NCBI GenBank assembly: GCA_963600795.1
Contig: CAVCDF010000108.1
Span: forward strand, 7,034-71,033
DNA from: Cryptobacteroides sp963600795
GTDB lineage: Bacteria > Bacteroidota > Bacteroidia > Bacteroidales > UBA932
DNA: 64,000 nt
Direction of reading: 5' to 3'
The notes under the pieces were generated by a model. The model had not been told where the DNA came from. It ran no database searches and saw only the letters and a program-made list of their open reading frames with translations. Position 1 is the first letter of the stretch. The number at the start of each line of letters is the position of its first letter. Below are positions 9,189 to 17,326 of the stretch, in pieces. The position numbers and the translations under genes are program-made.

Positions 9189-9977
9189 TCAGTCTTCCGT
9201 TTCCGGATCGGCGATGATGGTCGTACCGCCGGAAAGCGCCGAGGCAGAGGTGATCACTACCCTGGAGACTCCGGAATTGATGGCCTCGAAGGCGTTCTGA
9301 AGTTTCGGGATCATTCCCTCCGAGATCGTTCCGTCAGCGACCATCGGCTCGAAATCCGAACTTGTGATCGTCGGGATTACGCTCGCTGGGTCGTCAAGGT
9401 CTTTCATCACGCCCGGAGTGGACGAGCAGAAAGTCAGGGTCACATCATAGACAGAGGCCAGGGCGCGGGCGACCGACGAAGCGATCGTGTCGGCGTTGGT
9501 GTTCAGCATAGTGCCTTCCTTGTCGTGGGTGAGCGGGGCCAGCACTGGCACGGCACCGACTTCAAGGAGCGACTCCAAGGCCTTGGCGTTGACGTACTTG
9601 ACATCGCCGACAAAGCCGAAATTGATCGGCCTGACAGGCCTGCGGACGCTCATTATGAGATTGAGGTCGGCTCCGGTGAGTCCGACGGCGTTGATTCCGA
9701 GAGCCTGGAGACGGGCGACGAGGTTCTTGTTGACAAGTCCTCCGTAGACCATTGTCACGACCTTGAGCATCTCGGCGCTGGTGATCCTGCGGCCGTCGAT
9801 CATCTGGGTCTCGACACCCAGTTTCCCGGCCACCTCAGTGGCGATCTTGCCGCCCCCGTGGACAAGAATCTTCTTGCCCTTTAGAGACGAAAACGACATC
9901 AGAAGTGCCTGCAGAGAGTCTTCCTTCTCCACAATGGCGCCTCCGACCTTGATTATGTTCAGAGATTCCTTTATCAT
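9189..9977 (-). CDS. argB: N-acetylglutamate (or N-succinylglutamate) kinase
   Basis: Phosphorylates N-acylglutamate, the second step of arginine synthesis. The protein of 262 residues belongs to the amino acid kinase family. It has the N-terminal KVGGA phosphate-binding segment, LVHGGGK, the substrate-binding region around GLTGADLN, and NTNADTIASSVARAL near the C-terminal half. I chose the ATG at 9975-9977, which lies 7 nt after the argF' stop; the longer frame start at 10001 would overlap argF'. Because the neighbouring carbamoyltransferase has the succinyl-type active-site residue, the natural substrate may be N-succinylglutamate, which cannot be told from this sequence alone. Confidence 0.93.
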   Translation of the reverse strand: MIKESLNIIKVGGAIVEKEDSLQALLMSFSSLKGKKILVHGGGKIATEVAGKLGVETQMIDGRRITSAEMLKVVTMVYGGLVNKNLVARLQALGINAVGLTGADLNLIMSVRRPVRPINFGFVGDVKYVNAKALESLLEVGAVPVLAPLTHDKEGTMLNTNADTIASSVARALASVYDVTLTFCSSTPGVMKDLDDPASVIPTITSSDFEPMVADGTISEGMIPKLQNAFEAINSGVSRVVITSASALSGGTTIIADPETED

Positions 9978-9984
9978 AGATGTC

Positions 9985-10935
9985 CTATTTAAGGTCCTCA
10001 AGCATCCTCTTCATCACGACCTGGGCGGAAACCACACGGTTGGCGGCCTCCGGAATCACGATGCTGCGAGGCGAATCGATGACCTCGTCGGTCACGATCA
10101 TATTCCTGCGCACCGGCAGGCAGTGCATGAAGTAAGCGTTGTTGGTGACGGCCATCTGCCTTGCGCCGACGGTCCAGGCGCGGTCCTGGCTGAGAATCTG
10201 GCCATAGTGCGAGACTGAGGACCAGTTCTTCGCGTAGATGAAGTCTGCTCCCTCGAAGGCCTTCATCTGGTCGTACTCGACGCAGGCGTTCCCGACGAAG
10301 CGAGGGTCCAGCTCATAGCCTTCCGGCTGGGTGATTACGAAGTCCACATCGGCGGCGTTCATCCACTCCGCGAAGGAGTTAGGCACGGCCTGAGGCAGCG
10401 CGCGAGGATGAGGGGCCCAGGTCAGGACCACCTTCGGACGGGCCACGGTCTTATATTCATTGATGGTGATGAGGTCCGCGAAGGCCTGGCAAGGGTGCAC
10501 AGTGGCCGATTCGAGGCTGATGACAGGCTTGCCGGAGTACTCGATGAACTGGCGGAGGATCGTCTCGTTGTAGTCGAACTCCTTGTCTTTCAGACCCGCG
10601 AACGAGCGGACTCCGATTAGGTCGCAGTAACTGCCGATTACAGGGATGGCCTCCCGCAGATGCTCAGGCTTGTCGCCGTCCATTATGACTCCCATCTCGG
10701 TCTCGAGTTTCCAGCTGTCACCGTTGACGTTCAGCACGATGGAGTTCATCCCGAGGTTCATCGCCGCCTTCTGGCTGCTGAGCCTTGTGCGCAGGCTGCT
10801 GTTGAAGAAAATCAGGATGATGGTCTTGTTCCTGCCCAACTCCTGCCAGGCGAACGGAGTCGCCTTGACCTGCTTAGCCTCTTCGAGCGCCTTTCCAAGG
10901 TCGCCTATGTCACTTACGTGGAAAAAACTTCTCAT
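9985..10935 (-). CDS. argF': N-succinylornithine carbamoyltransferase (SOTCase type)
   Basis: A transcarbamylase of 316 residues acting on N-acylornithine instead of ornithine. The carbamoyl-phosphate motif reads SSLRTR (46-51) instead of the STRTR of ordinary OTCases. HPCQAFAD and HCLPVRRNM are present. Residue 90 is Pro (in KPEHL, 89-93). As I recall the structural work on the Bacteroides fragilis and Xanthomonas enzymes, Pro at this site selects N-succinylornithine and Glu selects N-acetylornithine. The gene is cytoplasmic, lies 2 nt after argD and 7 nt before argB, and belongs to the arginine operon. Assignment to the family is secure; the succinyl preference rests on one residue. Confidence 0.93.
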   Translation of the reverse strand: MRSFFHVSDIGDLGKALEEAKQVKATPFAWQELGRNKTIILIFFNSSLRTRLSSQKAAMNLGMNSIVLNVNGDSWKLETEMGVIMDGDKPEHLREAIPVIGSYCDLIGVRSFAGLKDKEFDYNETILRQFIEYSGKPVISLESATVHPCQAFADLITINEYKTVARPKVVLTWAPHPRALPQAVPNSFAEWMNAADVDFVITQPEGYELDPRFVGNACVEYDQMKAFEGADFIYAKNWSSVSHYGQILSQDRAWTVGARQMAVTNNAYFMHCLPVRRNMIVTDEVIDSPRSIVIPEAANRVVSAQVVMKRMLEDLK

Positions 10936-10937
10936 AA

Positions 10938-12059
10938 CTACAGTACCTCTTTCAATGCGTTGATGAATATGTCGACGTCGGCCTTGGTCAGCGTCAGCGG
11001 GGCGAGAAGACGGATCATGTTCTTGCCGGACACGCCGGTGAACACGTGCTTCTCGTAGAGCAGACGGCCTCTTATTTCGGCGATCGGCTCGTTGAACTCG
11101 ATGCCGACCATAAGTCCGCGGCCACGCACCTCCTTGATCCTCGGCGAAGCCGGAATCGAAGCCTTGAGGTACTCGCCGACCTCATAGGCGTTCTGCACAA
11201 GATTCTCTTCCTTGAATATGTCGGCGACCGCGTTGGCTGCGGCCATCGCAAGGTAGTTGCCGCCGAATGTGGTGCCGAGCATTCCCTTGGTGGCCTCGAA
11301 CTCAGGCGAGATCAGCACCCCGCCGATCGGGAAGCCGTTGGCCATTCCCTTAGCCATCGTGACGATGTCAGGCACGATTCCGGCCCACTGGTGGGCGAAG
11401 AACCGGCCGCTGCGGCCGTAACCGCTCTGGATCTCGTCGAGGATAAGCACCACGCCGGCCTCCTTGGTCACCTGACGCAGGTCGCGCAGGAACTGGTCGT
11501 CAGGAATAACGATGCCGCCGACTCCCTGGATGCCCTCGATGATCACCGCTGCCACATCTCCCTTGGAGATTTCAGCCTTCACGGCCTCTATGTCATTGAG
11601 AGGCAGGAAGACGACATTGTGGTGCGAGTTGAACGGAGAGGTGTATTTAGGGTTGTCGGTGACGGCCACGGCTCCGGAGGTTCTTCCGTGGAAGGCTCCC
11701 TTGAACGCGATCACCTTGTCCTTGCCGGTGTGGAAGGAAGCGAGTTTGAGGGCGTTCTCATTGGCCTCGGCTCCAGAGTTGATCAGGAACAGGGAATAGT
11801 CCTGCAGACCGGAGAGTTCTCCGATCTTCCTGGCCAGTTCCACCTGGAGAGGATTCTTCACGCTGTTGGAGTAGAATCCGATCTTGCCGAGCTGGTCGGT
11901 TATGGCGGCGACATACTTCGGATGGCAGTGGCCTACCGAGATCACCGCATGGCCTCCGTAGAGGTCAAGATACTCCTGTCCTTTGTCGTCCCAGATGCGG
12001 GTGCCCTTCGCTTTGACCGGAGTCACGTCAAAGAGGGAATATACGTCGAATAAGTTCAT
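10938..12059 (-). CDS. argD: N-acetylornithine aminotransferase (class III PLP)
   Basis: A PLP-dependent aminotransferase of 373 residues that converts N-acyl-glutamate semialdehyde to N-acylornithine with glutamate as amino donor. It shows LINSGAEANENALKLA, the FHGRTSGA segment, the LILDEIQSGYGRSG motif with the PLP-binding Asp, and the Schiff-base Lys in TMAKGMANGFPIGG. The length is a little shorter than the usual 390-400 residues but nothing essential is missing. It sits between argC (51 nt upstream) and argF' (2 nt downstream). Confidence 0.94.
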   Translation of the reverse strand: MNLFDVYSLFDVTPVKAKGTRIWDDKGQEYLDLYGGHAVISVGHCHPKYVAAITDQLGKIGFYSNSVKNPLQVELARKIGELSGLQDYSLFLINSGAEANENALKLASFHTGKDKVIAFKGAFHGRTSGAVAVTDNPKYTSPFNSHHNVVFLPLNDIEAVKAEISKGDVAAVIIEGIQGVGGIVIPDDQFLRDLRQVTKEAGVVLILDEIQSGYGRSGRFFAHQWAGIVPDIVTMAKGMANGFPIGGVLISPEFEATKGMLGTTFGGNYLAMAAANAVADIFKEENLVQNAYEVGEYLKASIPASPRIKEVRGRGLMVGIEFNEPIAEIRGRLLYEKHVFTGVSGKNMIRLLAPLTLTKADVDIFINALKEVL

Positions 12060-12110
12060 TGTCTGTTTTGTTTTTCAGTCACGGTCCCCCGCTGTTCCAC
12101 AGCCCGGAGA

Positions 12111-13091
12111 CTAGAAACGCGTGGCCTTCAGATGGAGGCCGGTGTCTTCAGGAAGGCCGAAGACAAGGTTCAGGTTCTCGACCGCCTGGCCGGAAGCTCC
12201 CTTGACAAGGTTGTCGATGACGCTGACAACGTGCAGCTTGCGTCCGTGCTTGCGGACATTCAGCACGCACTTGTTGGTGTTCACCACCATCTTGAGGTCC
12301 GGGTTGGTGTCGATTACGTGGACGAAAGGCTCGTCCTTGTAGTAGTCCTTGTACAAAGCCACAGCCTCCTCTTCGCTGAGGTCGCAGTCGAAATAGACCG
12401 AGGCCAGGATGCCGCGGGGGAAGTCGCCCCTCACCGGAACGAAGTTCAGTTCACCGCCGAAACTCGGGGCGAGAGTGTGCAGGGTCTCCCCTATCTCGCC
12501 GAGATGCTGATGGGTGAACGGCTTGTAGACGGAAAGGTTGTTGGCTCTCCAGCTGAAGTGCGTGGTCTCGGACGGGGCCTGTCCCGCGCCGGTCGAGCCG
12601 GTGATTCCGGTCACGTGCACCTCAGGCAGAATGTCAGCCTTGGCGGCCGGCAGCAAGGCCAGCTGGATGGATGTAGCGAAGCATCCCGGGTTGGCTATGT
12701 GCTTGGCCTTCACGATTTTCTCACGGAAGGCCTCCGGAAGTCCGTAGACGAAATCCTCCGCATCGGCGGCAAGACGGAAGTCATTGCTGAGGTCGATGAC
12801 CGCTCCTTTGTAGGTCTCCGGAAGCGACTGGACAAAGCCTTTGGACTTGCCGTGGCCGGAGCAGAGGAAAAGCGCGTCGACCTGCTCCACGGGAGCGTCT
12901 GCGCTGAATTTCAGGTCGGTCTCGCCAATCAGGTCCTGATGGGCGGACCAGACGGGTTCGCCGGCATGGCTGCCGCTCTGGGCGAAGACCACCTTGACGG
13001 CCGGATGGTTCACCAGAATCCTCAGGAGCTCGCCGGCGGTGTAGCCGGCGGCTCCGATGATTCCTACCTTTATAAACTCATTATAATACAT
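12111..13091 (-). CDS. argC: N-acetyl-gamma-glutamyl-phosphate reductase
   Basis: NADPH-dependent reductase of 326 residues for the third arginine step. The Rossmann motif GIIGAAGYTAGELLR is at the N-terminus and the catalytic Cys is in NPGCFATSIQLALLP (Cys near 137). HQHLGEIGE carries a family-conserved His. The start MYYNEF is the ATG at 13089-13091, 3 nt after the argG stop, indicating tight co-transcription. It is of the shorter ArgC type common in Bacteroidota. Confidence 0.95.
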   Translation of the reverse strand: MYYNEFIKVGIIGAAGYTAGELLRILVNHPAVKVVFAQSGSHAGEPVWSAHQDLIGETDLKFSADAPVEQVDALFLCSGHGKSKGFVQSLPETYKGAVIDLSNDFRLAADAEDFVYGLPEAFREKIVKAKHIANPGCFATSIQLALLPAAKADILPEVHVTGITGSTGAGQAPSETTHFSWRANNLSVYKPFTHQHLGEIGETLHTLAPSFGGELNFVPVRGDFPRGILASVYFDCDLSEEEAVALYKDYYKDEPFVHVIDTNPDLKMVVNTNKCVLNVRKHGRKLHVVSVIDNLVKGASGQAVENLNLVFGLPEDTGLHLKATRF

Positions 13092-13094
13092 TTC

Positions 13095-14321
13095 CTAGAG
13101 TTCTTTTTCAAGCTGTTCGCCTTCGTCCTTGTGGGCGGTGTAGTAAACGCGCAGAGGAGTCGAAGAGACCTTGATGAAGCCCTTCGCGTCCTCGCTGGTC
13201 CAGCCTTTCTGCATCTCGCCATACTCGCCGAATTTGGTCTTGACGAGGTCGCAAGGGGAATCCACGCCGACGGTCGAGAACGACCACGGACGGAGTTCCA
13301 TCGTCACCTTGCCGGTCACGTTCCTCTGGCTGCTCTCGAGCATCGCCTCGATGTCCCTCATCACAGGCTCCAGGTACTGGCTCTCGTGCAGGAACATTCC
13401 GTACCAGTTGGCCACCTGGTCTTTCCAGTACTGCTGCCACTTGCTCAGGGTGAATTTCTCGAGGAACTTGTGGGCGGCGATGATCAGCATAGGAGCGGCG
13501 GCCTCGAAGCCCACGCGGCCCTTGATGCCGATGATGGTGTCACCGACGTGCATGTCGCGTCCGATGCCGTAAGGCGCGGCTATGTTCTCGACGGCCTGGA
13601 TTGCAGCCACCTTGTCTGAATATTCCTTACCGTTGACGGCTGCGATCTCGCCGTTTTTGAACTCGATCTCTACGGTCTCGGAACCTTCCTTCGTGATCTG
13701 CTTGAGGTAGGCCGACTCAGGAAGTCCCTGCTTGGAGTCCAGAATCTCGCCGCCGCAGATGGAAGTGCCCCAGAGGCCGACGTTGTAGGAATATTTAAGT
13801 TTCTTGAAATCAGCCTTGAAGCCGTGCTGGTTGAGGTAGTCGACCTCGAACTGGCGTGTGAGCGCCATATCGCGGGTCAGAGTGATGATCTCGATGCCCG
13901 GAGCCATCACGAGAAATGTCATGTCGAAGCGGACCTGGTCGTTGCCCGCTCCCGTGGAGCCGTGGGCGATGGCGTCAGCGCCGATGGACTTGGCGTAGCG
14001 GGCGATGGCCATAGCCTGGAATATTCTCTCGGAAGAAACCGAAATCGGATAGGTCCCGTTCCTCAGCACATTGCCGTAGATCATGTACTTCAGGCTCTTG
14101 TCATAATATTCCTTTGTCACGTCGAGGGTGACATATTCCTTGGCGCCGAGTTCGTAGGCGTGCTTCTCGTTATCCTTCAGCTGTTCTTCGCTGAATCCGC
14201 CGGTGTTCGCGCAGGCTGCGTAAACCTCGTATCCCTTTTCCCTGGTCAGATACATCACGGTGAATGATGTGTCAAGTCCGCCGCTGAATGCGACGACTAC
14301 CTTCTTCTTTTCCATATTCAT
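13095..14321 (-). CDS. argG: Argininosuccinate synthase
   Basis: Joins citrulline and aspartate with ATP to form argininosuccinate. The N-terminal P-loop AFSGGLDTS and the citrulline/aspartate region HGSTGAGNDQVRFD are present, and the total length of 408 residues is normal. I place the start at the ATG 14319-14321, whose A is shared with the TGA stop of the upstream GNAT gene, giving translational coupling. A TTG one codon earlier is the only other candidate. argH (argininosuccinate lyase) is not in the window. Confidence 0.96.
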   Translation of the reverse strand: MNMEKKKVVVAFSGGLDTSFTVMYLTREKGYEVYAACANTGGFSEEQLKDNEKHAYELGAKEYVTLDVTKEYYDKSLKYMIYGNVLRNGTYPISVSSERIFQAMAIARYAKSIGADAIAHGSTGAGNDQVRFDMTFLVMAPGIEIITLTRDMALTRQFEVDYLNQHGFKADFKKLKYSYNVGLWGTSICGGEILDSKQGLPESAYLKQITKEGSETVEIEFKNGEIAAVNGKEYSDKVAAIQAVENIAAPYGIGRDMHVGDTIIGIKGRVGFEAAAPMLIIAAHKFLEKFTLSKWQQYWKDQVANWYGMFLHESQYLEPVMRDIEAMLESSQRNVTGKVTMELRPWSFSTVGVDSPCDLVKTKFGEYGEMQKGWTSEDAKGFIKVSSTPLRVYYTAHKDEGEQLEKEL

Positions 14322-14941
14322 CAATTGATTTTTTCGTTTTCCGATGCATCGATTCTTCTGATTCTTTCAAGCACGTCCTGAGGGATCTTGGCCGGCAGAT
14401 GCTCCTCAGGGTCGAAGAGCATTCCCGTGCAGATGCAGTACTTCCTGTCCGTGCGCTTCAGCACATCGACGTTGATGCAGCCCTCGCAGCCTTTCCAGAA
14501 CGCTTCATCAGTGGTCAAATTGGCGAAAGTCACCGGTTTGTACCCCAGCTGGGTGTTCATCGTCATCACGGCTGCGCCGCTGGTGAGACTGAATATCTTC
14601 GCGTGCGGCCATCTGGTGCGCGCAAGCGTGAAAGTCAGGTCCTTGATGCGTTTTGCCAGACCCAGGCCCCGGAAATCCGGATGCACGATCAGTCCTGAAG
14701 TGGTGACATACTGTCTGTGTTCCCAGGTTTCGATGTAGCTGAAACCGGCGAACCGCTTGCCTTTGAGAGCGATCACAGCCTTGGCCTCCTTCATTTTCTG
14801 GGCCACGTACTCCGGCTTTCTCTTCGCGATGCCGGTGCCTCTCACCTTGGCTGCGTCTTCAATTGTCTTAAGAATCTCATCGACGTAAATGAGGTGCTCC
14901 TCCGAAGCCACCTCGACTGTCAACTCATCCTGTTGCGTCAT
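14321..14941 (-). CDS. GNAT acetyltransferase in arginine operon, candidate N-acylglutamate synthase
   Basis: A 206-residue GNAT protein. The acyl-CoA pyrophosphate-binding loop is seen in HPDFRGLGLAKRIK (87-100), and the preceding strand is TSGLIVHP. The C-terminal part has an unusual Cys cluster, C152-x2-C155 and C169-x-C171, that could bind a metal. The gene lies between argR and argG, overlapping argG by one base. The operon has no argA or argJ, so this protein is the natural candidate for the first step, transfer of an acetyl or succinyl group to glutamate. My recollection is that genetic data from Bacteroides thetaiotaomicron support such a role for the equivalent gene; here it is inferred from position and fold. 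Confidence 0.8.
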   Translation of the reverse strand: MTQQDELTVEVASEEHLIYVDEILKTIEDAAKVRGTGIAKRKPEYVAQKMKEAKAVIALKGKRFAGFSYIETWEHRQYVTTSGLIVHPDFRGLGLAKRIKDLTFTLARTRWPHAKIFSLTSGAAVMTMNTQLGYKPVTFANLTTDEAFWKGCEGCINVDVLKRTDRKYCICTGMLFDPEEHLPAKIPQDVLERIRRIDASENEKIN

Positions 14942-14977
14942 TTCTTGTAAAGTCCGTTTGTTTTGGGAAACTGTCCC

Positions 14978-15454
14978 TTAGTTTACTCTTTTCTTGTCGA
15001 GTCCTTTGAATATGGCTCCGAGTGAAGATGACGCGTCATCGCGTGTAAAACCGTCACGAAGCACCAGCAGTACCGTGTCGTCGCCGGCAAGCGTTCCTAT
15101 CACCTCGCGCAGATGGGCTCCGTCAACGACGGAGGCGATCATTGCGGCGTGTCCGGGACGTGTCTTGAGAACTGCAAGGACACCGGAAAACTCCAGGCTT
15201 TCAATGCTGTCCGAAGTCATCGATGTGTCGAGCGCGACATTGCGGAGCATTCCCGGCTGAGGGAGACTGTAGCAATAGCTGCTGCCGTCGTGAATCTTGG
15301 TGATCATCAATTCACGGATGTCCCTGGAAAGGGTTGCCTGGGCCACGTGAAGGCCACGCTCCTCCAGATACTTGGAGAGTTCCTCCTGATTCGCCACCTT
15401 GCGGTCTCTGATTATTTCCCTGATGACCTTGTGCCTTTCAGTCTTATCTTTCAT
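14978..15454 (-). CDS. argR: Arginine repressor ArgR
   Basis: A 158-residue ArgR/AhrC family protein. The N-terminal winged-helix DNA-binding domain contains NQEELSKYLEERG and the recognition helix ATLSRDIRELM. The C-terminal hexamerisation and arginine-binding domain has RPGHAAMIASVVD and the GTLAGDDTVLLV signature whose Asp pair contacts arginine. It is first in the arginine operon, 36 nt before the GNAT gene, with an ARG-box-like palindrome over its promoter, so autoregulation of the whole operon by arginine is likely. Confidence 0.95.
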   Translation of the reverse strand: MKDKTERHKVIREIIRDRKVANQEELSKYLEERGLHVAQATLSRDIRELMITKIHDGSSYCYSLPQPGMLRNVALDTSMTSDSIESLEFSGVLAVLKTRPGHAAMIASVVDGAHLREVIGTLAGDDTVLLVLRDGFTRDDASSSLGAIFKGLDKKRVN

Positions 15455-15482
15455 TTTCGAGCATATTTATTCAAAAACCTCG

Positions 15483-15514
15483 CAAATATATGTATAATTT
15501 TTCAATATACGCAA
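15483..15514 (-). promoter_or_regulatory. Promoter of the arginine operon
   Basis: On the minus strand TTG (15514-15512) precedes TATATTTG (15490-15483) by 21 nt, matching the TTTG/TTG-N19-21-TAnnTTTG form. The -7 box ends 28 nt upstream of the argR ATG. Confidence 0.7.
15491..15504. promoter_or_regulatory. ARG-box-like operator overlapping the argR promoter
   Basis: TGTATAATTTTTCA (minus strand TGAAAAATTATACA) resembles the E. coli ARG box core TGAATwwwwATTCA with two mismatches in the half-sites. It lies in the spacer between the -33 and -7 elements, where a bound ArgR hexamer would block RNA polymerase. A second box in tandem is not obvious. This is a visual match only. Confidence 0.45.
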
Positions 15515-15628
15515 GATTTTCGCGAATATGTTTGCAAAATAAGCAGTAAACCGGTGATGAGGAGCGATTGACAGCTGACATCGCCGTCAATGTACGGAAT
15601 TGTCCGCAAGGAACTCCGACAATCGAAA

Positions 15629-15654
15629 AAGGGATGGCCGGCCGGCCATCCCTT
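15629..15654 (-). terminator. Strong terminator after the flotillin/XRE unit
   Basis: GGGATGGCCGG (15631-15641) and CCGGCCATCCC (15642-15652) form a perfect palindrome extended by AA/TT on each side. On the minus strand it follows the XRE stop codon (15661) and is itself followed by TTTTTC, so it should end the leftward transcript. Confidence 0.85.
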
Positions 15655-15660
15655 CAACAA

Positions 15661-15873
15661 TCAATCGACGCTTTCCCTGTACTCTAGCAAATCTCCAGGC
15701 TGGCAGTCAAACGCCTTGCATAGAGCGTCGAGTGTGCTGAACCGGATTCCCTTCGCCTTGCCCGTCTTGAGAATCGACAGATTCACAGGCGAAAGCCCGA
15801 TCTTTTCCGCCAGCTCGGAGGAAGTCATCTTCCTCCGGGCGAGCATCACATCGACATTTACAACTATAGGCAT
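15661..15873 (-). CDS. Small XRE-family HTH regulator (copy A)
   Basis: A 70-residue single-domain Cro/CI-type helix-turn-helix protein of the short type often annotated as YozG-like. It starts MPIVVNVDVMLA, the HTH runs from about 14 to 58 with SSELAEKIGLSPVNLSIL, and it ends with DCQPGDLLEY. It begins 4 nt after the flotillin stop on the same strand, so it is probably the third cistron of that unit and is followed by a strong terminator. A second gene at 29678-29908 encodes a protein about 79% identical. In other genomes such proteins often accompany a DUF2975 membrane protein, which is absent here. Confidence 0.88.
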   Translation of the reverse strand: MPIVVNVDVMLARRKMTSSELAEKIGLSPVNLSILKTGKAKGIRFSTLDALCKAFDCQPGDLLEYRESVD

Positions 15874-15877
15874 AATC

Positions 15878-17296
15878 CTAATTTTCTACGGTTTCTTCTT
15901 CCGGCTTCTTGGCCTCCGCCTTACCCTTGAGGTACTCAGGAAGGTTCATGCCGGCCATATTGAAAAGGTCCTGGAGAGGAGGTACGGAACCCATCAGACC
16001 TGAGATGAAGTTCGCGGTCGAAGTCTTGCCGTCCTTTCCGCCGTTGCCGTCCCAGACGGTAACCTTGTCAATCTTGATGCCCTTGACAGCCTCCACCTGT
16101 GTCTTGACGAGTTCAGGCAGCTTGTCAGCGATCAGCATAAGCACGGCCTGCTGAGGATCTCCGCCGGCGGCGCGCACCATCTCGTTGAAACCTTCGGCCT
16201 GCTTGGACAGAATCTCCAGCGTACCGCGGGCCTGGGCGTCCATCTTTGCGAATATTGCATCGGCCTCTCCCTTCGCTGTCCTGCGGAGTTTCTCGGCCTC
16301 GGCCTCGGCTTCGATGATGAGTTTCTCCTTGTCGATCTGGGCAGGAACGACGATGTTGGCCTGCTGGGTGGCCTTCTCTCTTTCGGCACGGGCAAGCTCG
16401 GCGTCCCGCTCGCTCTGGTAGGCCTCCTGGAGGGCTTTCGCGGCCTGAACCTTCTCTGCTGCAACCGCTATGCGGGCGGCCTCTGCCTCTTTTTCACGAC
16501 GTGCGGCGTCTGAATTGGCGATGTCAATCTTGGAGGTGTTTTCACCCTGTACGGCGAGAGCGTTTGCTGCGGCCGTCTTGATACGGGTGTCCCTCTGAGT
16601 CTCGGCGATACGGATGTCCTTGTCCCTGTCGGCCTCGGCCTTACCGATCTCACCGTAGCGGTTCTGCTCGGCGACGCTCTTCTTGGCGTCGTTGATCGCC
16701 TTGGCTGCGGCTTCCTTACCGAGGGCCTCGATGTAGCCTGACTCGTCACGGATGTCGGTAACGTTCACGTTGATGAGCTTCAGACCGATCTTGCGGAGCT
16801 CAGCCTCGACGTTCTGGCTGACGGCCACGAGGAACTTGTCTCGGTCGGAGTTGATCTCCTCGATCTCCATCGTGGCGATCACCAGACGGAGCTGACCGAA
16901 CAGGATGTCGGTGGCGATGCTCTGGATGTTGTCGATGGACAGTCCGAGAAGACGCTCTGCGGCGTTGGTCATGCTATCCGGCTCGGTGGAGATGCCGACC
17001 GTGAAGCGGCAAGGCACATCCACGCGGATGTTCTGCTTGGAAAGCGCGTTCGTAAGGTTGCACTCGATGGAGATAGGCTTGAGGTCAAGGAACGCATAGT
17101 CCTGGAACACAGGCCAGATGAAGGCCGCGCCTCCGTGGATGCAGCGGGCAGATGAGATCGAGCCGCTCTTGTTCTTGCCGGTCTTACCGTAGATGACCAT
17201 CACCTTGTCGGACGGGCAGCGGCGGTAGCGCTTCAGAATCGCCGAGAAGGTCACGAAGATGACGGCGACGATGATAAGGATCAATGAAAGTTCCAT
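15878..17296 (-). CDS. Flotillin-like SPFH-domain protein
   Basis: A 472-residue membrane-anchored scaffold protein. An N-terminal hydrophobic anchor (about 3-20) is followed by the SPFH/Band 7 domain with VPCRFTVGISTEP. A long Ala/Glu-rich coiled coil comes next, with EAEAEKLRRTAKGEADAIF and EKATQQANIVVPAQIDKEKL typical of the flotillin domain. Flotillins form oligomeric rings in membrane microdomains. The NfeD-like gene 30 nt upstream is the usual partner (YuaF/YqiJ type), which supports the assignment. A small XRE regulator follows within 4 nt. The C-terminal tail (about 440-472) is Lys/Glu-rich. Confidence 0.93.
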   Translation of the reverse strand: MELSLILIIVAVIFVTFSAILKRYRRCPSDKVMVIYGKTGKNKSGSISSARCIHGGAAFIWPVFQDYAFLDLKPISIECNLTNALSKQNIRVDVPCRFTVGISTEPDSMTNAAERLLGLSIDNIQSIATDILFGQLRLVIATMEIEEINSDRDKFLVAVSQNVEAELRKIGLKLINVNVTDIRDESGYIEALGKEAAAKAINDAKKSVAEQNRYGEIGKAEADRDKDIRIAETQRDTRIKTAAANALAVQGENTSKIDIANSDAARREKEAEAARIAVAAEKVQAAKALQEAYQSERDAELARAEREKATQQANIVVPAQIDKEKLIIEAEAEAEKLRRTAKGEADAIFAKMDAQARGTLEILSKQAEGFNEMVRAAGGDPQQAVLMLIADKLPELVKTQVEAVKGIKIDKVTVWDGNGGKDGKTSTANFISGLMGSVPPLQDLFNMAGMNLPEYLKGKAEAKKPEEETVEN

Positions 17297-17326
17297 AAAA
17301 CAAATGGTTTATTGTGAATATATTCG

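Noticed and set aside
12132..13619. 495-codon plus-strand frame across argC and argG
   Set aside because: It crosses the boundary of two well-supported genes on the other strand and shows no domain.
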